Assembly: GCA_947561395.2 (NCBI GenBank)
Contig: OX387186.1
Location: 9,413,888-9,477,887, forward strand
Length of the DNA stretch: 64,000 nt
Source: Buxus sempervirens
Taxonomy: Eukaryota; Streptophyta; Magnoliopsida; Buxales; Buxaceae
Direction of reading: 5' to 3'
This document shows positions 1-17,639 of this stretch, piece by piece. The notes under the pieces were generated by a model that made no database searches, was not told where the DNA came from, and saw nothing but the letters and a program-made list of their open reading frames with translations. The number at the start of each line of letters is the position of its first letter. The stretch's first letter is position 1. Position numbers and translations under genes: made by a program.

Positions 1-124
1 ATCTACAACTTTATTTGCAGCTTTTCACAGGATTGTTTAAAAATTTACAGATATGCCATTCAAAATACACATGGCATGATCCCAATACAGGCTTCATATA
101 AGGTTGTAGATAAAGGTCCCACAT

Positions 125-345
125 GATCTCAATTGGGGGCCTAGAGGTATGTTCCCTTTGACGTCTCAAGTTCGAACTCTCTTAAGCAGAATCTCTTGGG
201 ACCACTTGCATAAGGTTTATGGGCATTAGACTTATCCGGGTTATGTGGATTGTAAAGTCTTGTATGAGCCCTTACGGATTAGTTGGTTGAGCGTGAGTGG
301 GCCCGCATACTTTGAGTTAAAGAAAAAACAAAAGAAAGATAAAGA
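125..345 (+). repeat. SINE-like (tRNA-derived) repeat, tentative
   Basis: A B-box-like GTTCGAACT at 170-178 sits about 45 bp after a degenerate A-box-like stretch. The copy ends in an A-rich tail after a block (GGATTAGT.GGTTG) that recurs near 15,460. Plant tRNA-derived SINEs have this layout. Boundaries are approximate and no target-site duplication was found. From 346 to 748 I see only the upstream flank and 5' leader of the Rab gene. Confidence 0.35.
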
Positions 346-679
346 GAGGAAAATATCGCAAACACAAACACAACTCAAATAACAACAAAATCACACTTAT
401 TGTCAAGTAGGATCACAATGCCCTTGGAAACTGCCAAAGAAATGGGGTTATGTTCATGACTTTACTCAATTAGGGTTATTTATGTCAAATCAGCCTCGAA
501 CCCGATGTGCTTGCAGCTTTACAACGCATCTCCATTCTCTTGTATTTAGTTTGGACTCTGGAGGAGAGCTAAACGTGACAGGAGTTCGCTCGTCTGCATC
601 TCGAAAAGGCAAAAAGATCGAAGGAGAGTTGGAGACACATACCATATCAACCCAAGTTCTCAAGCTCTTGATAACCTAA

Positions 680-7103
<6,424 letters not shown>

Positions 7104-7488
7104 GATTTGACTTAGACGTAGCATATATTTTGTTTAGAGGATGTGATTGTTTTCTTTTGCTGCACCTATTGATTCTGTTCACTCCTTGGTTTTGTTGTTT
7201 AGGTCTTGAATGGAGATATAACTTGTACGAAATTTCTTTCTTGTAAGTGATGCTCGCTCTTTTGAGCATTGCATTAGTTGAATCTATTCCGTCAATTTGG
7301 ACACATAGGGCCTCTTGGATCTTTAATTGTGTAATTCGAATCAGGAAAAGGAGGGTTGTAAATGTTGGTCAGCCATGAGTTTATGGATGGTTCTTAAAAT
7401 CAGAAAGGTTTATATTTTCTGTTATTCTGTGAGCTTTATAAATTTTCGTGGTCTTTTGTTAGAAAGGATAAGGAAAAGGAGGAGGAGA
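7104..7488 (+). other. 3' flank of the Rab gene
   Basis: T-rich DNA after the TAG at 7101-7103, expected to hold the 3' UTR and poly(A) site. I see no separate gene here. Confidence 0.5.
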
Positions 7489-8154
7489 TTAGAGGTGGCA
7501 ATTGTGACCCGTGACTTGCCAACCTGTCTGGTCTTAGGCGCGTTTAGGTTGATTGCTTTAACCCGCGGGTTGGGTTCGGGTCATGAATTCTCAATTTGAT
7601 TATAAACGGGTCGGGTTAGGGTTTGACTCCTTAATCCGAAATGACTCGATTACAACTCGTTTATTTTTTTGTGTAATAGAAGTTTGAAACATTGTGCTAA
7701 TAATAGTTTTGGCTACTCAATCTTTCCTCTTTTAATATAAATAATGACAAAGGATAAAGTGAAGAAAGACTTTCTACATATAAATATTTCAAATTTCTTA
7801 GTCCCTACTAATATAAATTAAGGACTTGATGACAAGTAAAGTATTTTAAGATTTTATTATTATGTTTTAGTTCTTTTCTTCATATTATTTTAGTTCTATC
7901 TTAATGATTGTTGTGTTATTATGTTTTTTAGGTATGTTTTGATATTAGAATGAATCAAAAAATAGAATTTGTATAGACTTTGATATTAGAATGAATTAAA
8001 ATTTTTAATTTTTAGTAGTAATTTAAATTATTTAAACGGGTTGGGATATTCCCATCCGTTCATTAAACGGGCGGGTTCGGGTTGAGCCTTAGTTCGTTAA
8101 TCCCATACATCAACCTGACCCAAACGCGCCCGAACCCGACCCATTGCCACATCT
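7489..8154. mobile_element. Short terminal-inverted-repeat element (MITE-like)
   Basis: The left end TAGAGGTGGCAAT and right end ATTGCCACATCTA are near-inverted copies. Inside each end there are further GGGT(C/T)GGGTT stretches in opposite orientation. Length is about 665 bp with no coding capacity and an AT-rich core. The TAGRGGTGGCAAT type of end is widespread in plant non-autonomous DNA transposons. I could not find a convincing target-site duplication, so the superfamily is open. Confidence 0.5.
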
Positions 8155-8981
8155 ACATGCTGTAAAAACGAACAACAATAAAATGAAACATAAAATAAAA
8201 AAAAATAAAGACTTTGCTCAGGTAAAGATGCTACGTCCACAGATGATAGGGGTTCTTTCATTATTATTTGTGCATATAAAATTACAAACACACAACCCTC
8301 TTCACCAAAAGCAATACAATCTCTTAACTTTTTGACCACGAATACTAACTTTGAGATTTACACAAGAGACAATTAGAGTTAAAAAAATACCCATCATATA
8401 ATCTCTTAACTTTTCGATCGGTGAAAGCTGGGATAAGGCCCGTTTTTAAACATTGATTGGATGCAAGTCACATACACAACAGGAGAGGAAAGCCGAAGAT
8501 TCAAAACCTCACCCACCATTCTCATTTTGGAGATTATTATTATTATTTTTATGTTGGTACTCTCGAGTCTTAACATGTTTCTTCAACTTTGTGATGGAGA
8601 AAATACACGTGACATATTGTTTGTCGGCCATACGAGACAGCTCCATAAATGAGAGAGAAGGAACCTGGAAGTAAAAGCTTTGAATTTAAAGTATATAGTG
8701 GTGTAATGGAGAGGTGGAGGTAGGTGGGATAGGGTGAATTGAACAGGGTGGTGGGCGGCATTAGAGATTAGACATAAGAGAAGTGAGCAGCGAGAGGCTC
8801 AAGACAGGCACAGGGACCACAAGGGCTTCCTTCTGCCAAAGCTTGCCTTTACTAATAAGTCAATAACGGTGTAATAATCCCTCCATACTCACGTTATTAT
8901 ATTATATTTAGGGCTTATTAGACCTTCACTCACCGCAACTCTGTAAAAACCAACTCCGTAAAAACTCGTGAGGTTTTTATT
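8155..8981. other. Intergenic DNA, nothing recognised
   Basis: AT-rich, with short overlapping frames on both strands that lack any family signature. I see no gene here. Confidence 0.5.
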
Positions 8982-9112
8982 GAGCGTTCATCCTCTGCAG
9001 CGCATGCTGCGTACACCCCCTCACATTCAGTGGGGGGCCCACCATACATTTGGGGGGCCCCACACGATCATGTGAGGGGCTGTCTACAGCATGCACCGTA
9101 GACGATGCCCCT
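8982..9112. repeat. GC-rich imperfect foldback
   Basis: A left arm reading GCGCATGCTGCGTACAC, then CCCCTCACAT, then GTGGGGGGCCC is mirrored on the right by GGGGCCCCAC, ATGTGAGGGG and a copy of CAGCATGCACCGTAG. The arms are about 50 bp and imperfect. It looks like a small non-autonomous element or an old inverted duplication in otherwise AT-rich DNA. From 9113 to 9860 I see nothing else. Confidence 0.45.
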
Positions 9113-9860
9113 TGTTTTTATTTTAAAATGATAGTAATCTCCCTTCTCGTTTTGTTATCCGTCCCTCCCTTTTATACTTAATGTCATTAAAAGTTAAATA
9201 TTCTTTGATGGATCTATCCTTCTTTAAATACACAAAATGTAAGATTTTTTAGATTTTTTGTAAGGAAAAAAAATGAATTTTTAAGGTTTAAAGAGATGGT
9301 AATAATTAATCTATAAATCCTGTGGTGATTTAATTATTTAAATTTTTATTACAGAAATGGTCAAATTACTACTTTTATTGAATTTACAATTCTCATCAAT
9401 GGAAGTTGTCAAAAACCAAAAGGGAGGTAAGTGTAATTTGCTCTATGATTAAAGATAAACTTATATTTGGGAGAGGATATCATGGAGAATGTGCTAAAAA
9501 TAAATTACGTTTTCACAAAATAATCTTTTAACACTTTATCACAAATTATTTTTATGAGAACAAGTGAGTTTGCCTAGTTTTCTTTTTCCAAAAAATATCT
9601 CTTAGAAATTTTTAAATCCTCATGACAGAAGGAATTACGTTAGGAATTCAGGCTCTGAATTGAAATTCGATTGAAGAATTACAGATTATATGTTTGGTGG
9701 AATATAAAGAATTAGAGTTAAGAGTCACTTCCAATTCTTTACATTTGGGTTTTATGGTTAGATGAAGTCTATACTGCCTTCCTATAGCATTAATGAGCAA
9801 CCCACCATCAAGTACTACCACTTTCACTCCTACTAACAACACCACCACTACTACCACCAC

Positions 9861-10080
9861 CTAGAGCTGTAAATCTAGCTTGGACCGCCTAAAGCCCGCC
9901 CAACCCAACCTAAATAAGAGCTCGAAGTGAGCATTGAGTTTGGGTTTGCGTTGAGTTTCATTTCTAGCTTGAAGTTGAGTTTGGGTTAGACTTGAGTTCA
10001 AGCTATATAATCTGAAAGGCCTGAAGTTAATGTTGAATTTATGTACACGCTCTCATATAGTTATATGTATAAAACTGCAC

Positions 10081-10116
<36 letters not shown>

Positions 10117-10719
10117 TGAATATTTATTTGTATATATATGTATCATTGTTTTCTTTTCCTTTTATATTGTTATTGTATTTATGTAATCAACTATTAAACA
10201 TAAATTATTAACATGTGATATTAAGTTTATGAATTTTTTTTAAATAAATAATTTTATACTCACATACATATATATATATGTTACAATGAATGTGATATTT
10301 GGGAGCACATATTCTTCAAGAAAGATTATGCAAAACCACAAATATAGTGAACTAGTATTATATTTTAAAATTTTTAAAGAAATAAAATAATTAAGTGTTT
10401 TTTTTCCCAAATTCAAGAGACAAATCAAGAGGAATTTGTAATATTTGCATTTATAACAAACAAATATAAAAGCATGTTGATAGACGATTTAATGAATGAT
10501 ATTATAACATTTTGTAATTATAACAAAAATGTAAAAAAATTTAAAATCTTATATTTTGTTTGGGCCAATCCGAACTTAAACAATAATGTTTTGGTTGGGT
10601 TTGGGTTTAGTGAGTTTGAGTTAGGGCGGGTCAATGACGAGTTTGGGCTACTAAATCTTAGATTGGGTTGAGCCCGAACTCTTATAACCCGACCCAACCC
10701 ACCCTACTTACACCTCTAG
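9861..10719. mobile_element. Terminal-inverted-repeat element with (TA)n core
   Basis: Left end CTAGAGCTGTAAAT and right end ACTTACACCTCTAG are inverted copies with two mismatches. Inside both ends are CCC/AACCC-rich blocks in opposite orientation. A pure TA tract runs 10,085-10,114. There is no coding capacity. It resembles the 7,489 element in layout (a GG.TGTAA-type end instead of GGTGGCAA). No clear target-site duplication was seen. Confidence 0.45.
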
Positions 10720-11099
10720 GCCTGTCGCAGGGCAATTTCAACCCGCGTTTTGGGTATTTTTTTTCTTCATTTTTGATTGATATGATAATGTGATAGATCT
10801 CATCTCATGGACGGACAGAAATCCAAGCACGTTGATATGATAAATGGAACCGGATGTGCCAAATGACGTATACAATGCTAATTACAGAGGGATCGAGACA
10901 GACACAACAGCATCCCCGCCATTAAAATAATCCTCTTTTTTTAATTCCCAACTTTATTATTTTACATTGACAAAACCAAGGCAAAGAGAAGAGGAAAAAA
11001 AAACAAAATTTGAAAGTTTTGAAAATTTCTGTTTCTTGTGGCGTACGTCACGCACAGCGTTGATTATAATATTCCCCGAAGATGAGATGGCGCACGATC
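10720..11099. other. 3' flank of the WRKY gene
   Basis: AT-rich DNA downstream of the minus-strand WRKY stop at 11,100-11,102. Its 3' UTR is expected here. No other gene seen. Confidence 0.5.
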
Positions 11100-12438
11100 T
11101 TATCCTGTACTTCCGCACCAAGTGGCAGCGCTTAAACTGCATCGCCGGCGTTCCTCGTCCCGCTCCAAACCTCCCCGCCGGAAAACCATGGAACACTCCG
11201 GCAACTCTTCGAGGTCTGCGAACAGTGACTCGTCTTCCTCTCTCATCGGAAGAATCATCGCCATGTCGACGTCCACGCAACTGCTGCCGGCGCAGACTGA
11301 GCTCTCCAGCACGGTGGTGGACGTCGACGCCACGTCAGAAAACCAGCTGAAGTCGTCGGTGGTCATCAGAGACTCCTCGCCCAGATCGTACTTGTTCTCC
11401 CGCTCGATTTCTATGTGGTTTGCGAATACCGTGGGCTCTTCCGATAAACTTTTGGGGGTGGAAGCGCTGCCGGTGGTGGCGGAGCTGGTGGCATTGGCTG
11501 TGTGAGAAGCAGAGTTGTTTGAATTCTTAGAAGCCGGCCATGGGTGATTGTGCTCACAGGCGTACGTTATCACCAACATGGTGGGATCCATGCGGCTCCT
11601 CTCTACCTGTTTTCTCGCCGGGCATCCCTTCGAGCTACTGCATCGATAGTATCCTCTGCAACAATTTCATCCCGAGGCGCAATTTAGATAGATCATAGTA
11701 AGCTAAAATGCGCCGACGGCGGAATAAGCGATATAAACGGAAAGAAGAATCAGTGTAGTGGCAGCAGCCGGAAGGTCAATTGCTGCATATACGGCACATG
11801 TTAGTGAAGCCCGTAATTCACTTCTATAGTGCACCGGGGGGGCCTAGTTCGGCGGCCAACGCTTCGTTTTACAGCTTTGTAGGGACGAGCAAACAATAAC
11901 GTGAATCACGTGGTTAAAGCTTCCAATTAAAGATCGTAATTCAGAGTAGAAGGATCTGTGAAGCCGGAGAAAGAGCGCCACCGGCGCAAGTTAGAGAAAG
12001 GGATCTTACCTGGGATAAGGAGAGCCTTTGATGGGTTTCTGTCCGTATTTCCTCCATGCCCACGAATCAGACGGCGGAGCTCCCTCGCCCTTGAGCCGGG
12101 ACCCTTCAACGTCCCCGATCGGCACGGACACCACCCTTTTCTGCACAGCTCGCCTACTGGAAACCAAAAGAATTAACCCCTCAACAGTCTCATCTTCAAA
12201 TCATATAATCATGTAAATAAGAATTCAGAAATTTAAAAGTTAAACAGCCCACTCCAGGTCACCGGAATTTGAGAATTCCGGCGAATTTGTGTACGAATAC
12301 GAACCTTCTCTTTGTGGAGGATGTGGTGGGGATCACCTTCCCCTCGGTAACCACGCTGGAGACGGGCGAATCTCCACCATTTTCATGTGGCTCGTCTTGC
12401 TCGCCGACAAAAGGATTGCTGTTGAATCTACCGTCCAT
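11100..12438 (-). CDS. WRKY transcription factor, group IIe (WRKY65/WRKY69-like), three exons
   Basis: Exons in coding order are 12438-12305, 12156-12010 and 11655-11100 (837 bp, 278 residues). Both introns are GT/AG. The second splits the Arg codon after SPYP, the conserved R-type intron of WRKY domains. WRKYGQK is at residues 79-85, and the zinc ligands are C99, C105, H129 and H131 (C-X5-C-X23-H-X-H, group II). The upstream block [13 protein letters not shown] and the text around the zinc finger match the WRKY65/69 branch, as does the length. The family binds W-boxes (TTGACY) in the nucleus. The C-terminus is acidic and Ser/Thr-rich, ending soon after [12 protein letters not shown]. The ATG at 12,438 was chosen because the upstream in-frame codons contain only a GTG. 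Exon structure was deduced by eye and is unambiguous in frame. Confidence 0.95.
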
Positions 12439-12668
12439 TACCGGGATTTGAATTGGTGATGCAACCACACGACACGATCAGCTGATATGAACTAACCGTC
12501 AGGACATTTAAAGGGGTCGCCTGAAAACGAGATGGGTGTCGCCGGAGAGACAGAATTGGGGATGAATTTGAAGGTGCGAAGAAGAGAAGAGAAATAAGAA
12601 GAAGAGGGGGTGGCAGAATATAGGGTAGTTTTAATATCGGTCCGGCCGTCATGTTGACAGATTGGCAG

Positions 12669-12989
12669 TTTTATAGTTTATAGAGGACGTGCAAGCAAAT
12701 ACCAGTTAATCTGAACTAAATATATTGTAAGTGAAAGCGACTCCTATATATATATATTTTTTGGGTTTGATTAACCAGTAGTCCTTGATTGTTAAGAAAT
12801 ATAAACAAAGAAAATATTGGTATTGGGTTCACATGGTCTCTCTCTCTCCCTCTCTCTTTCTTTCTCTCTTCTCAGTTGCTTCAATTAAGGGGAAAGAAGG
12901 GCATGAAAGCTGGCTTGAAGCTTTGATGATGATGTCATGAGGATGCACAATGGCTTTGCCGGCTTAAAGATTTCCCACTCCAAGGTCAA
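12669..12989 (-). promoter_or_regulatory. Putative WRKY promoter: TATA-like box and a W-box
   Basis: On the minus strand a doubled TATA-like stretch (CTATAAAC and ACTATAAAAC) occupies 12,669-12,683, about 235 bp upstream of the ATG. Farther out, 12,984-12,989 reads TTGACC on the minus strand, a core W-box, which would allow auto- or cross-regulation by WRKY factors. Position and motif are the only evidence. Confidence 0.35.
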
Positions 12990-13805
12990 AAGTCAGAAAA
13001 ATTAGGTTGATCATGGCCATATGATGGATAAAGAAGTACCATGTGTGAAAGCTCCAACACAAACAGCAAGTGGGTGTACTTGTACCCATGTAAGAGTCAG
13101 GACATTTTTATAATAAATGAAGATGATTGAATGAAGTTTATAGCTCAGATACTTGTTATCCATTCATCTTCAAGGCCAGACAGATTCCCCTTTCTTCATC
13201 TCCACACCCTAAATAATTCTCTGTACAAGGTCATCTATCCAAGGAAGGCGCTATTACATCAGTTTATTGGGTGTGGAACCAGCCAAAATGAAGTTGGAAA
13301 TGATACTTATCATGTTAAAATGAATAATTAGCGTAGTATAAGGACAAAATTTTAGAAACAATTAAGGGGGATGTTCTATTTCCAAACCCATTTTGACCGT
13401 TTCCATAACCAGATTATATACCTTTTTTAATTAACTTGGAGGATTCAAGCAAGGTGTAATAACAAATAGCCGACATGGGTGTTTGGCAACAACAATCTCC
13501 AAATGAAAATGGAAATTAATAAGTGATGAAGATTCTCATATAATAATGGAGAAATAAAGGGAAGACTTTGTTTTTCTTTCGGGGTTCTTTCTAATTCCTT
13601 ATTTCTATATTAAACATGTCTGGAATCTTATTATAATCTCAAATGTCATTAAGATGACCGGTTCCTGCTCCGCTATCTCGGAAAAGAGTGAGGATGGTGA
13701 ATGTGCATTGGCCCATTTGTAACATCAAAACATTTCAAAACCAAACCTCATAGTGCTTAGGAAGGGTTGCTGCAACGTGAATATGATTTATAAATAATAA
13801 ATTAC
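12990..13805. other. Intergenic DNA, nothing recognised
   Basis: No coding signature, RNA gene or clear repeat seen beyond short AT-rich stretches. Confidence 0.5.
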
Positions 13806-13999
13806 AAGTTATCTAGATCTCTCTCCCCTGCAGTTTTGTTGCTCTTCTCTTGACTTTGTAATTCTTAAACAGCCATATTACGTAGGTTTCTCCCCCCTCT
13901 TTTTCTCTTCTTTATCTAGATCTCTCTCTCCTGCTGTATTCCCTTGTTTGATACTCTTCTCTTGACTTTGTAATTCTTAAACAGCCTCTCTCTCTCTCT
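13806..13999 (+). repeat. Two-unit tandem repeat of about 105 bp
   Basis: Both units start TTATCTAGATCTCTCTC and contain CTCTTCTCTTGACTTTG followed by TAATTCTTAAACAGCC. They begin near 13,808 and 13,912. The second unit runs into a (CT)n tract. Confidence 0.75.
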
Positions 14000-15360
14000 C
14001 TAACCATTTCTCTATCACAAAATGTTCAATCAAGGAAGCAGAACTTTTGTCAAACCCACGTACAGCTAAGATTTCAAGGAATGGAAACTTCCCCATCCCT
14101 TCCTTTGTTCATGACCCTTACTGACAAAACAATTACTTATATGAATTGAGGATGGATAGCATGATTTTACATATTTAGGAAAAATAAATATAAAATTCAA
14201 AATGTGTAAATATCTTATATATATACATGTTTTTTTTAAAAAAAAAAATTTAATACTCTTGTTGTCTTTCTTGGCATAACTATAATGGTTATAGCTGATA
14301 AATACATCTATGTATATACAAGTTCGGTTTAGTCCATTAAAGCATATATTTAAGTCGGGTTTCAGTTCGGTTCGGTTTTAAATCATCAATCTAAAACCTG
14401 AGTCAAAACTAATTTGATCTATAGATTTCAAAACCAAAACTGAACCATAGGCTTTGAAACCCAAATAAAACTGACCCAAAGTCAGTTTGGTAATTCTATT
14501 CTCGGTTTTAACCGAACCAAGTTACAGCCCTCCCTTCAACACCTTAATCTCAGTTTCACTTGTGAATTGTAACAATGAAATTTTATATCAATCAGCTTCA
14601 TTAATTTTTGTTATTATGGAAATAAAAAAGAAAAAATAATTTAACATAATATTATTTACTAGTTATCTCCAACCATGGGTAGTTAATTAGCTGCCTTGAC
14701 AGAAGCTGAACAGAAAAAAAATTTATTTTTTATGTGGGGTAGGTGTTTGTTGGTGACAATGTTAGCCAATCAAGTGGGCGCTTAACTTTACACCGTAAGA
14801 GGAAGGTTACAAGTATTTTCTTAGATTGGTATTCGTATAATGAAGCTTATCGTCATCTCTAGCCGGTCCCTGACGCCCTTGTTGCGTGTTTAAGTAATTG
14901 AAGGGCGGTCAAGATGAATGCGACAGCATTTGTGGACTCTTTGTGCACAAGTGTAGTTGTTTATGGAGTGGGACCCAGTTGATAATTATTTCTTTCTTTC
15001 TTTTTCCTTGATTGAAACAGTTTGGCTTTTCTCATTACCAAAAAACAGTTTGGCTTTTCTCTTTCTTTTACTTAGTCATGCAAGCTAGCGAGCTTCATGC
15101 CTTCATCTTCTGATGCCTTCCTTCGACGTCTAAGATGGTTTGAATGGACGAAATGGGCGTTCCTTTCACCGGCAAGATGATTTTAACCGTGCGATAATTG
15201 AACTAGTTACTGTTAATTAATTAAAACCTTCTTACCATTATGACATTTCCATCAAAATGGGCCATGCTTAATTGATCCGGTTTGGATGTCAGGCTCAGCC
15301 TTGGGCTCCACCCCATTAAACCGGGACTTAAATCCTATTGTTTGTGTAGTAGCAAGTACC
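14000..15360. other. Intergenic DNA; decayed GGTTCGGTTT-rich element near 14,310-14,530
   Basis: Between about 14,310 and 14,530 the left side is rich in GGTTCGGTTT and the right side in AACCGAACC, ending in TTACAGCCC. This is the layout of a degraded TIR element like the one at 9,861. I see no gene in this stretch. Confidence 0.3.
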
Positions 15361-15361
15361 G

Positions 15362-15525
15362 CAAGGAGTTGGTATGGTGGTCAATGCTTGGGGCCACCCC
15401 AGGGCTTTTGGCATGGTAATTACCTGGTTTGTGTGGGATGGAGGACTGCATAAACCTTAGGGATTAGTCGGTTGTGCAAACTGGCCGGACACCTGGGATT
15501 AAAAAAAAGTGAAAAAAGAAAAAGT
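15362..15525 (+). repeat. SINE-like 3' body with A-rich tail
   Basis: A block containing CCTTAGGGATTAGTCGG followed by GGCCGGACACC ends in TTAAAAAAAAGTG and further A-runs. The GGATTAGT.GGTTG portion recurs in the 125-345 repeat. No B box is recognisable, so this is probably a 5'-truncated or decayed copy. Confidence 0.4.
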
Positions 15526-16814
15526 GGAATAATGGACTTTCTATGGGCCGGGCTTGAAATAGGTGGGTGGGGGTCCAACAGATACGAGTCACCCTAAAGT
15601 AGACCCTGTGTTACATTAAACATATAATTAAGCAGTGTCTTTTGTGCATCTTTGGCCTTTTTCTTCCTTTTAAAAAGACTTAACTTTTTTAGATTTAAAA
15701 TTTGCAAAAAGCTATCAACTTTATCCAGAATGATTGGTTACAATAAAGAGATACCATCTTTAGAGATTAATATTTAATAATAATAATTAGTTTTACTTCA
15801 ATTAAATACATCAAATTAATAACCGTATAATAAAAAGCTTTATGATATTGTAAAAGAAAAGATGGAACTTTCAATGTTTCCGTCAAAACTGCAACCTTGA
15901 ATACACCCTCAAACATACTCACAAGACTTCTGATACTTTCCAGTCAACCGCAGAGAGTTCCTGCAAAGGGTTTTAAATAGGGAGAACTATTTTCTTGGGG
16001 AAGTGGGGGTCAGCTAGTTTTTTGAAAAATTCCAGCCAAAAGATCAATACAAGGGCCGTGCTTGTTGGACTTTCTTTCATCTTTACTTTTATTAGCAAGT
16101 AATAGATTCTAGAACCTACTATAGTATTATTAAGTGGGTATTTTGATCTTCATCAAAACTACAACAAAAGTTTATGCCCTTGAAAAGATAATCTGAACAT
16201 GAAAAGCATTGATCTCGAGGCTTTCTACTGTACATTACGTGTTTATCTCAATAATGAACAGTGTGGCACAGTAACAGTGGGCCTGAGGGCTGCTTCGTCC
16301 ATTTGTTTCAAGGGCCTGGGCCCCTATAGGAGCTGTTGTACAGAGGGATAATTAAGTCCAGTCTGCTACATGGCCTTCTGTTGGATTTTGACTCAGTCCA
16401 GTCTGCTACATGACCGTCTGTTTGGATGGATGAAACTTCATATATGAAGTCTTGTTATAAGTAACGTGCCAAGAGCATGTCATGCTAGGACCACCAAGGG
16501 ACCTAACAAACCATTTCTGGCTGTAAACTTCAACTTGGCCTCTTTCCTTTTGAATGGAGAAGAAACTTCTATGACAGATAAAAAAGAAAGTCATGTTGCT
16601 GAAAGAAAATCTAATGACTTTTTTTTTTTTTTTTTCCAACATTCAATCTCTAAAGTGGGATACATTGGTGTTTTTTTGCCAGATGTTAAAATTGGTTTCT
16701 TCTATAAATACCATTCACCACCAATGAAACTACAAAGTACAATCTAAGGCTGAATACAAAGATGCGTAGAGAGGACTAGTCTTGTTTACTAATTAACTTA
16801 GCTTCTGTGGTGCC
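15526..16814. other. Intergenic DNA downstream of the bHLH-like gene
   Basis: The only structure I see is a short direct repeat, CAGTCCAGTCTGCTACATG, at about 16,357 and 16,395. A T-run at 16,620-16,635 breaks the region. No gene is supported. Confidence 0.5.
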
Positions 16815-17532
16815 CTAGACTTGTGCGTGTTCTTCCCCATCTGGTTTCGTAATGGCCTTGACTAGAGCTTGAGTTACATTTCGCACATCCAGAGCTTTAT
16901 CTTGAGGTACAGCAATGGTTTCCATGAAAAAGCAGTGGTTACATGAAACCCTGGCTTGGAGCACATGAAGACCCATCTCTTCAAAAGCTGACAAGATTGA
17001 AACCAGCAAATCTTGCCTTTTCTCACATGTCAACCTTATCAGAATTCCATTTTCATGCTTCTCTACCTTCACCTCCTGCTGATTCAATTCATTGCACATA
17101 TACACAAGTAATATGTTAATGAAGCTCCATATAAGTGTCTATGATCACAGATAGAGTTAAACATACACAACACATATTGTGAGTGAGAGAGAGAGAGAGA
17201 GAGAGAGAGGCTTAAGAGTAGAACATACGTACCGGGGGTGCTTGAATTTGCTTCATAAGTTTTCTATACTCTATGTGCATAGCCTGTACTTTGAGTTTCA
17301 AGTGGTTGATGTAGGAAAAAGCATCCTTGATGATAGAACTCTTCTTCACCTTCACAGAAATAAAGAACAAATAAAAAACTATCTCAGCTTCTTAATTTCC
17401 AACAAGAAACAATAGCTCACAAACTATACAGAAGTAAAGAACTCTCGAGCTTACAGATTTGGAACCAGTGATGGCCCGAAGTATCTCAAGCTTTCGCCGA
17501 AGCGCGATTTTCTTTTGTACCCTAGACACCAT
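16815..17532 (-). CDS. Small bHLH-like transcriptional regulator with C-terminal ACT-like domain, three exons
   Basis: Exons in coding order are 17532-17455, 17349-17233 and 17078-16815, giving about 152 residues. All junctions are GT/AG and phase 0; the third exon could start three bases later. The N-terminus MVSRVQKKIALRRKLEILRA is a weakly basic helix 1 lacking the His-Glu-Arg pattern of DNA-binding bHLHs. It is followed by a short loop and helix 2 (KKSSIIKDAFSYINHLKLKV). Residues from about 70 on (EVKVEKHENGILIRLTCEK, then LLVSILSAFEEMGLHVLQAR) match the ACT-like dimerisation fold of small plant bHLH proteins. It probably works by heterodimerising with other bHLH proteins in the nucleus rather than binding E-boxes directly. 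The intron after exon 2 carries a (GA)n tract at 17,180-17,209. Confidence 0.88.
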
Positions 17533-17619
17533 CCTCTATCTCTCTCTCTCTCTCCCTCTCTTTCTCTCTCGCCCCCTCTACTATGTTTTTGAATAGCCTG
17601 TGGTGGGAGATGCATAAGG

Positions 17620-17627
17620 ATTTTATA
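17620..17627 (-). promoter_or_regulatory. TATA box of the bHLH-like gene
   Basis: The minus strand reads TATAAAAT, 88 bp upstream of the ATG at 17,532. A (CT)-rich 5' leader (about 17,540-17,580) follows it, as is common in plant promoters. Confidence 0.6.
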
Positions 17628-17639
17628 GTTACAGAAAGA

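Noticed and set aside
11122..11505. 127-codon plus-strand frames over the WRKY exon 3
   Set aside because: Antisense shadows of a GC-rich coding exon with clear WRKY homology on the minus strand.
16466..16747. 93-codon plus-strand frame
   Set aside because: Contains a poly-Phe run from a T tract and no recognisable domain.
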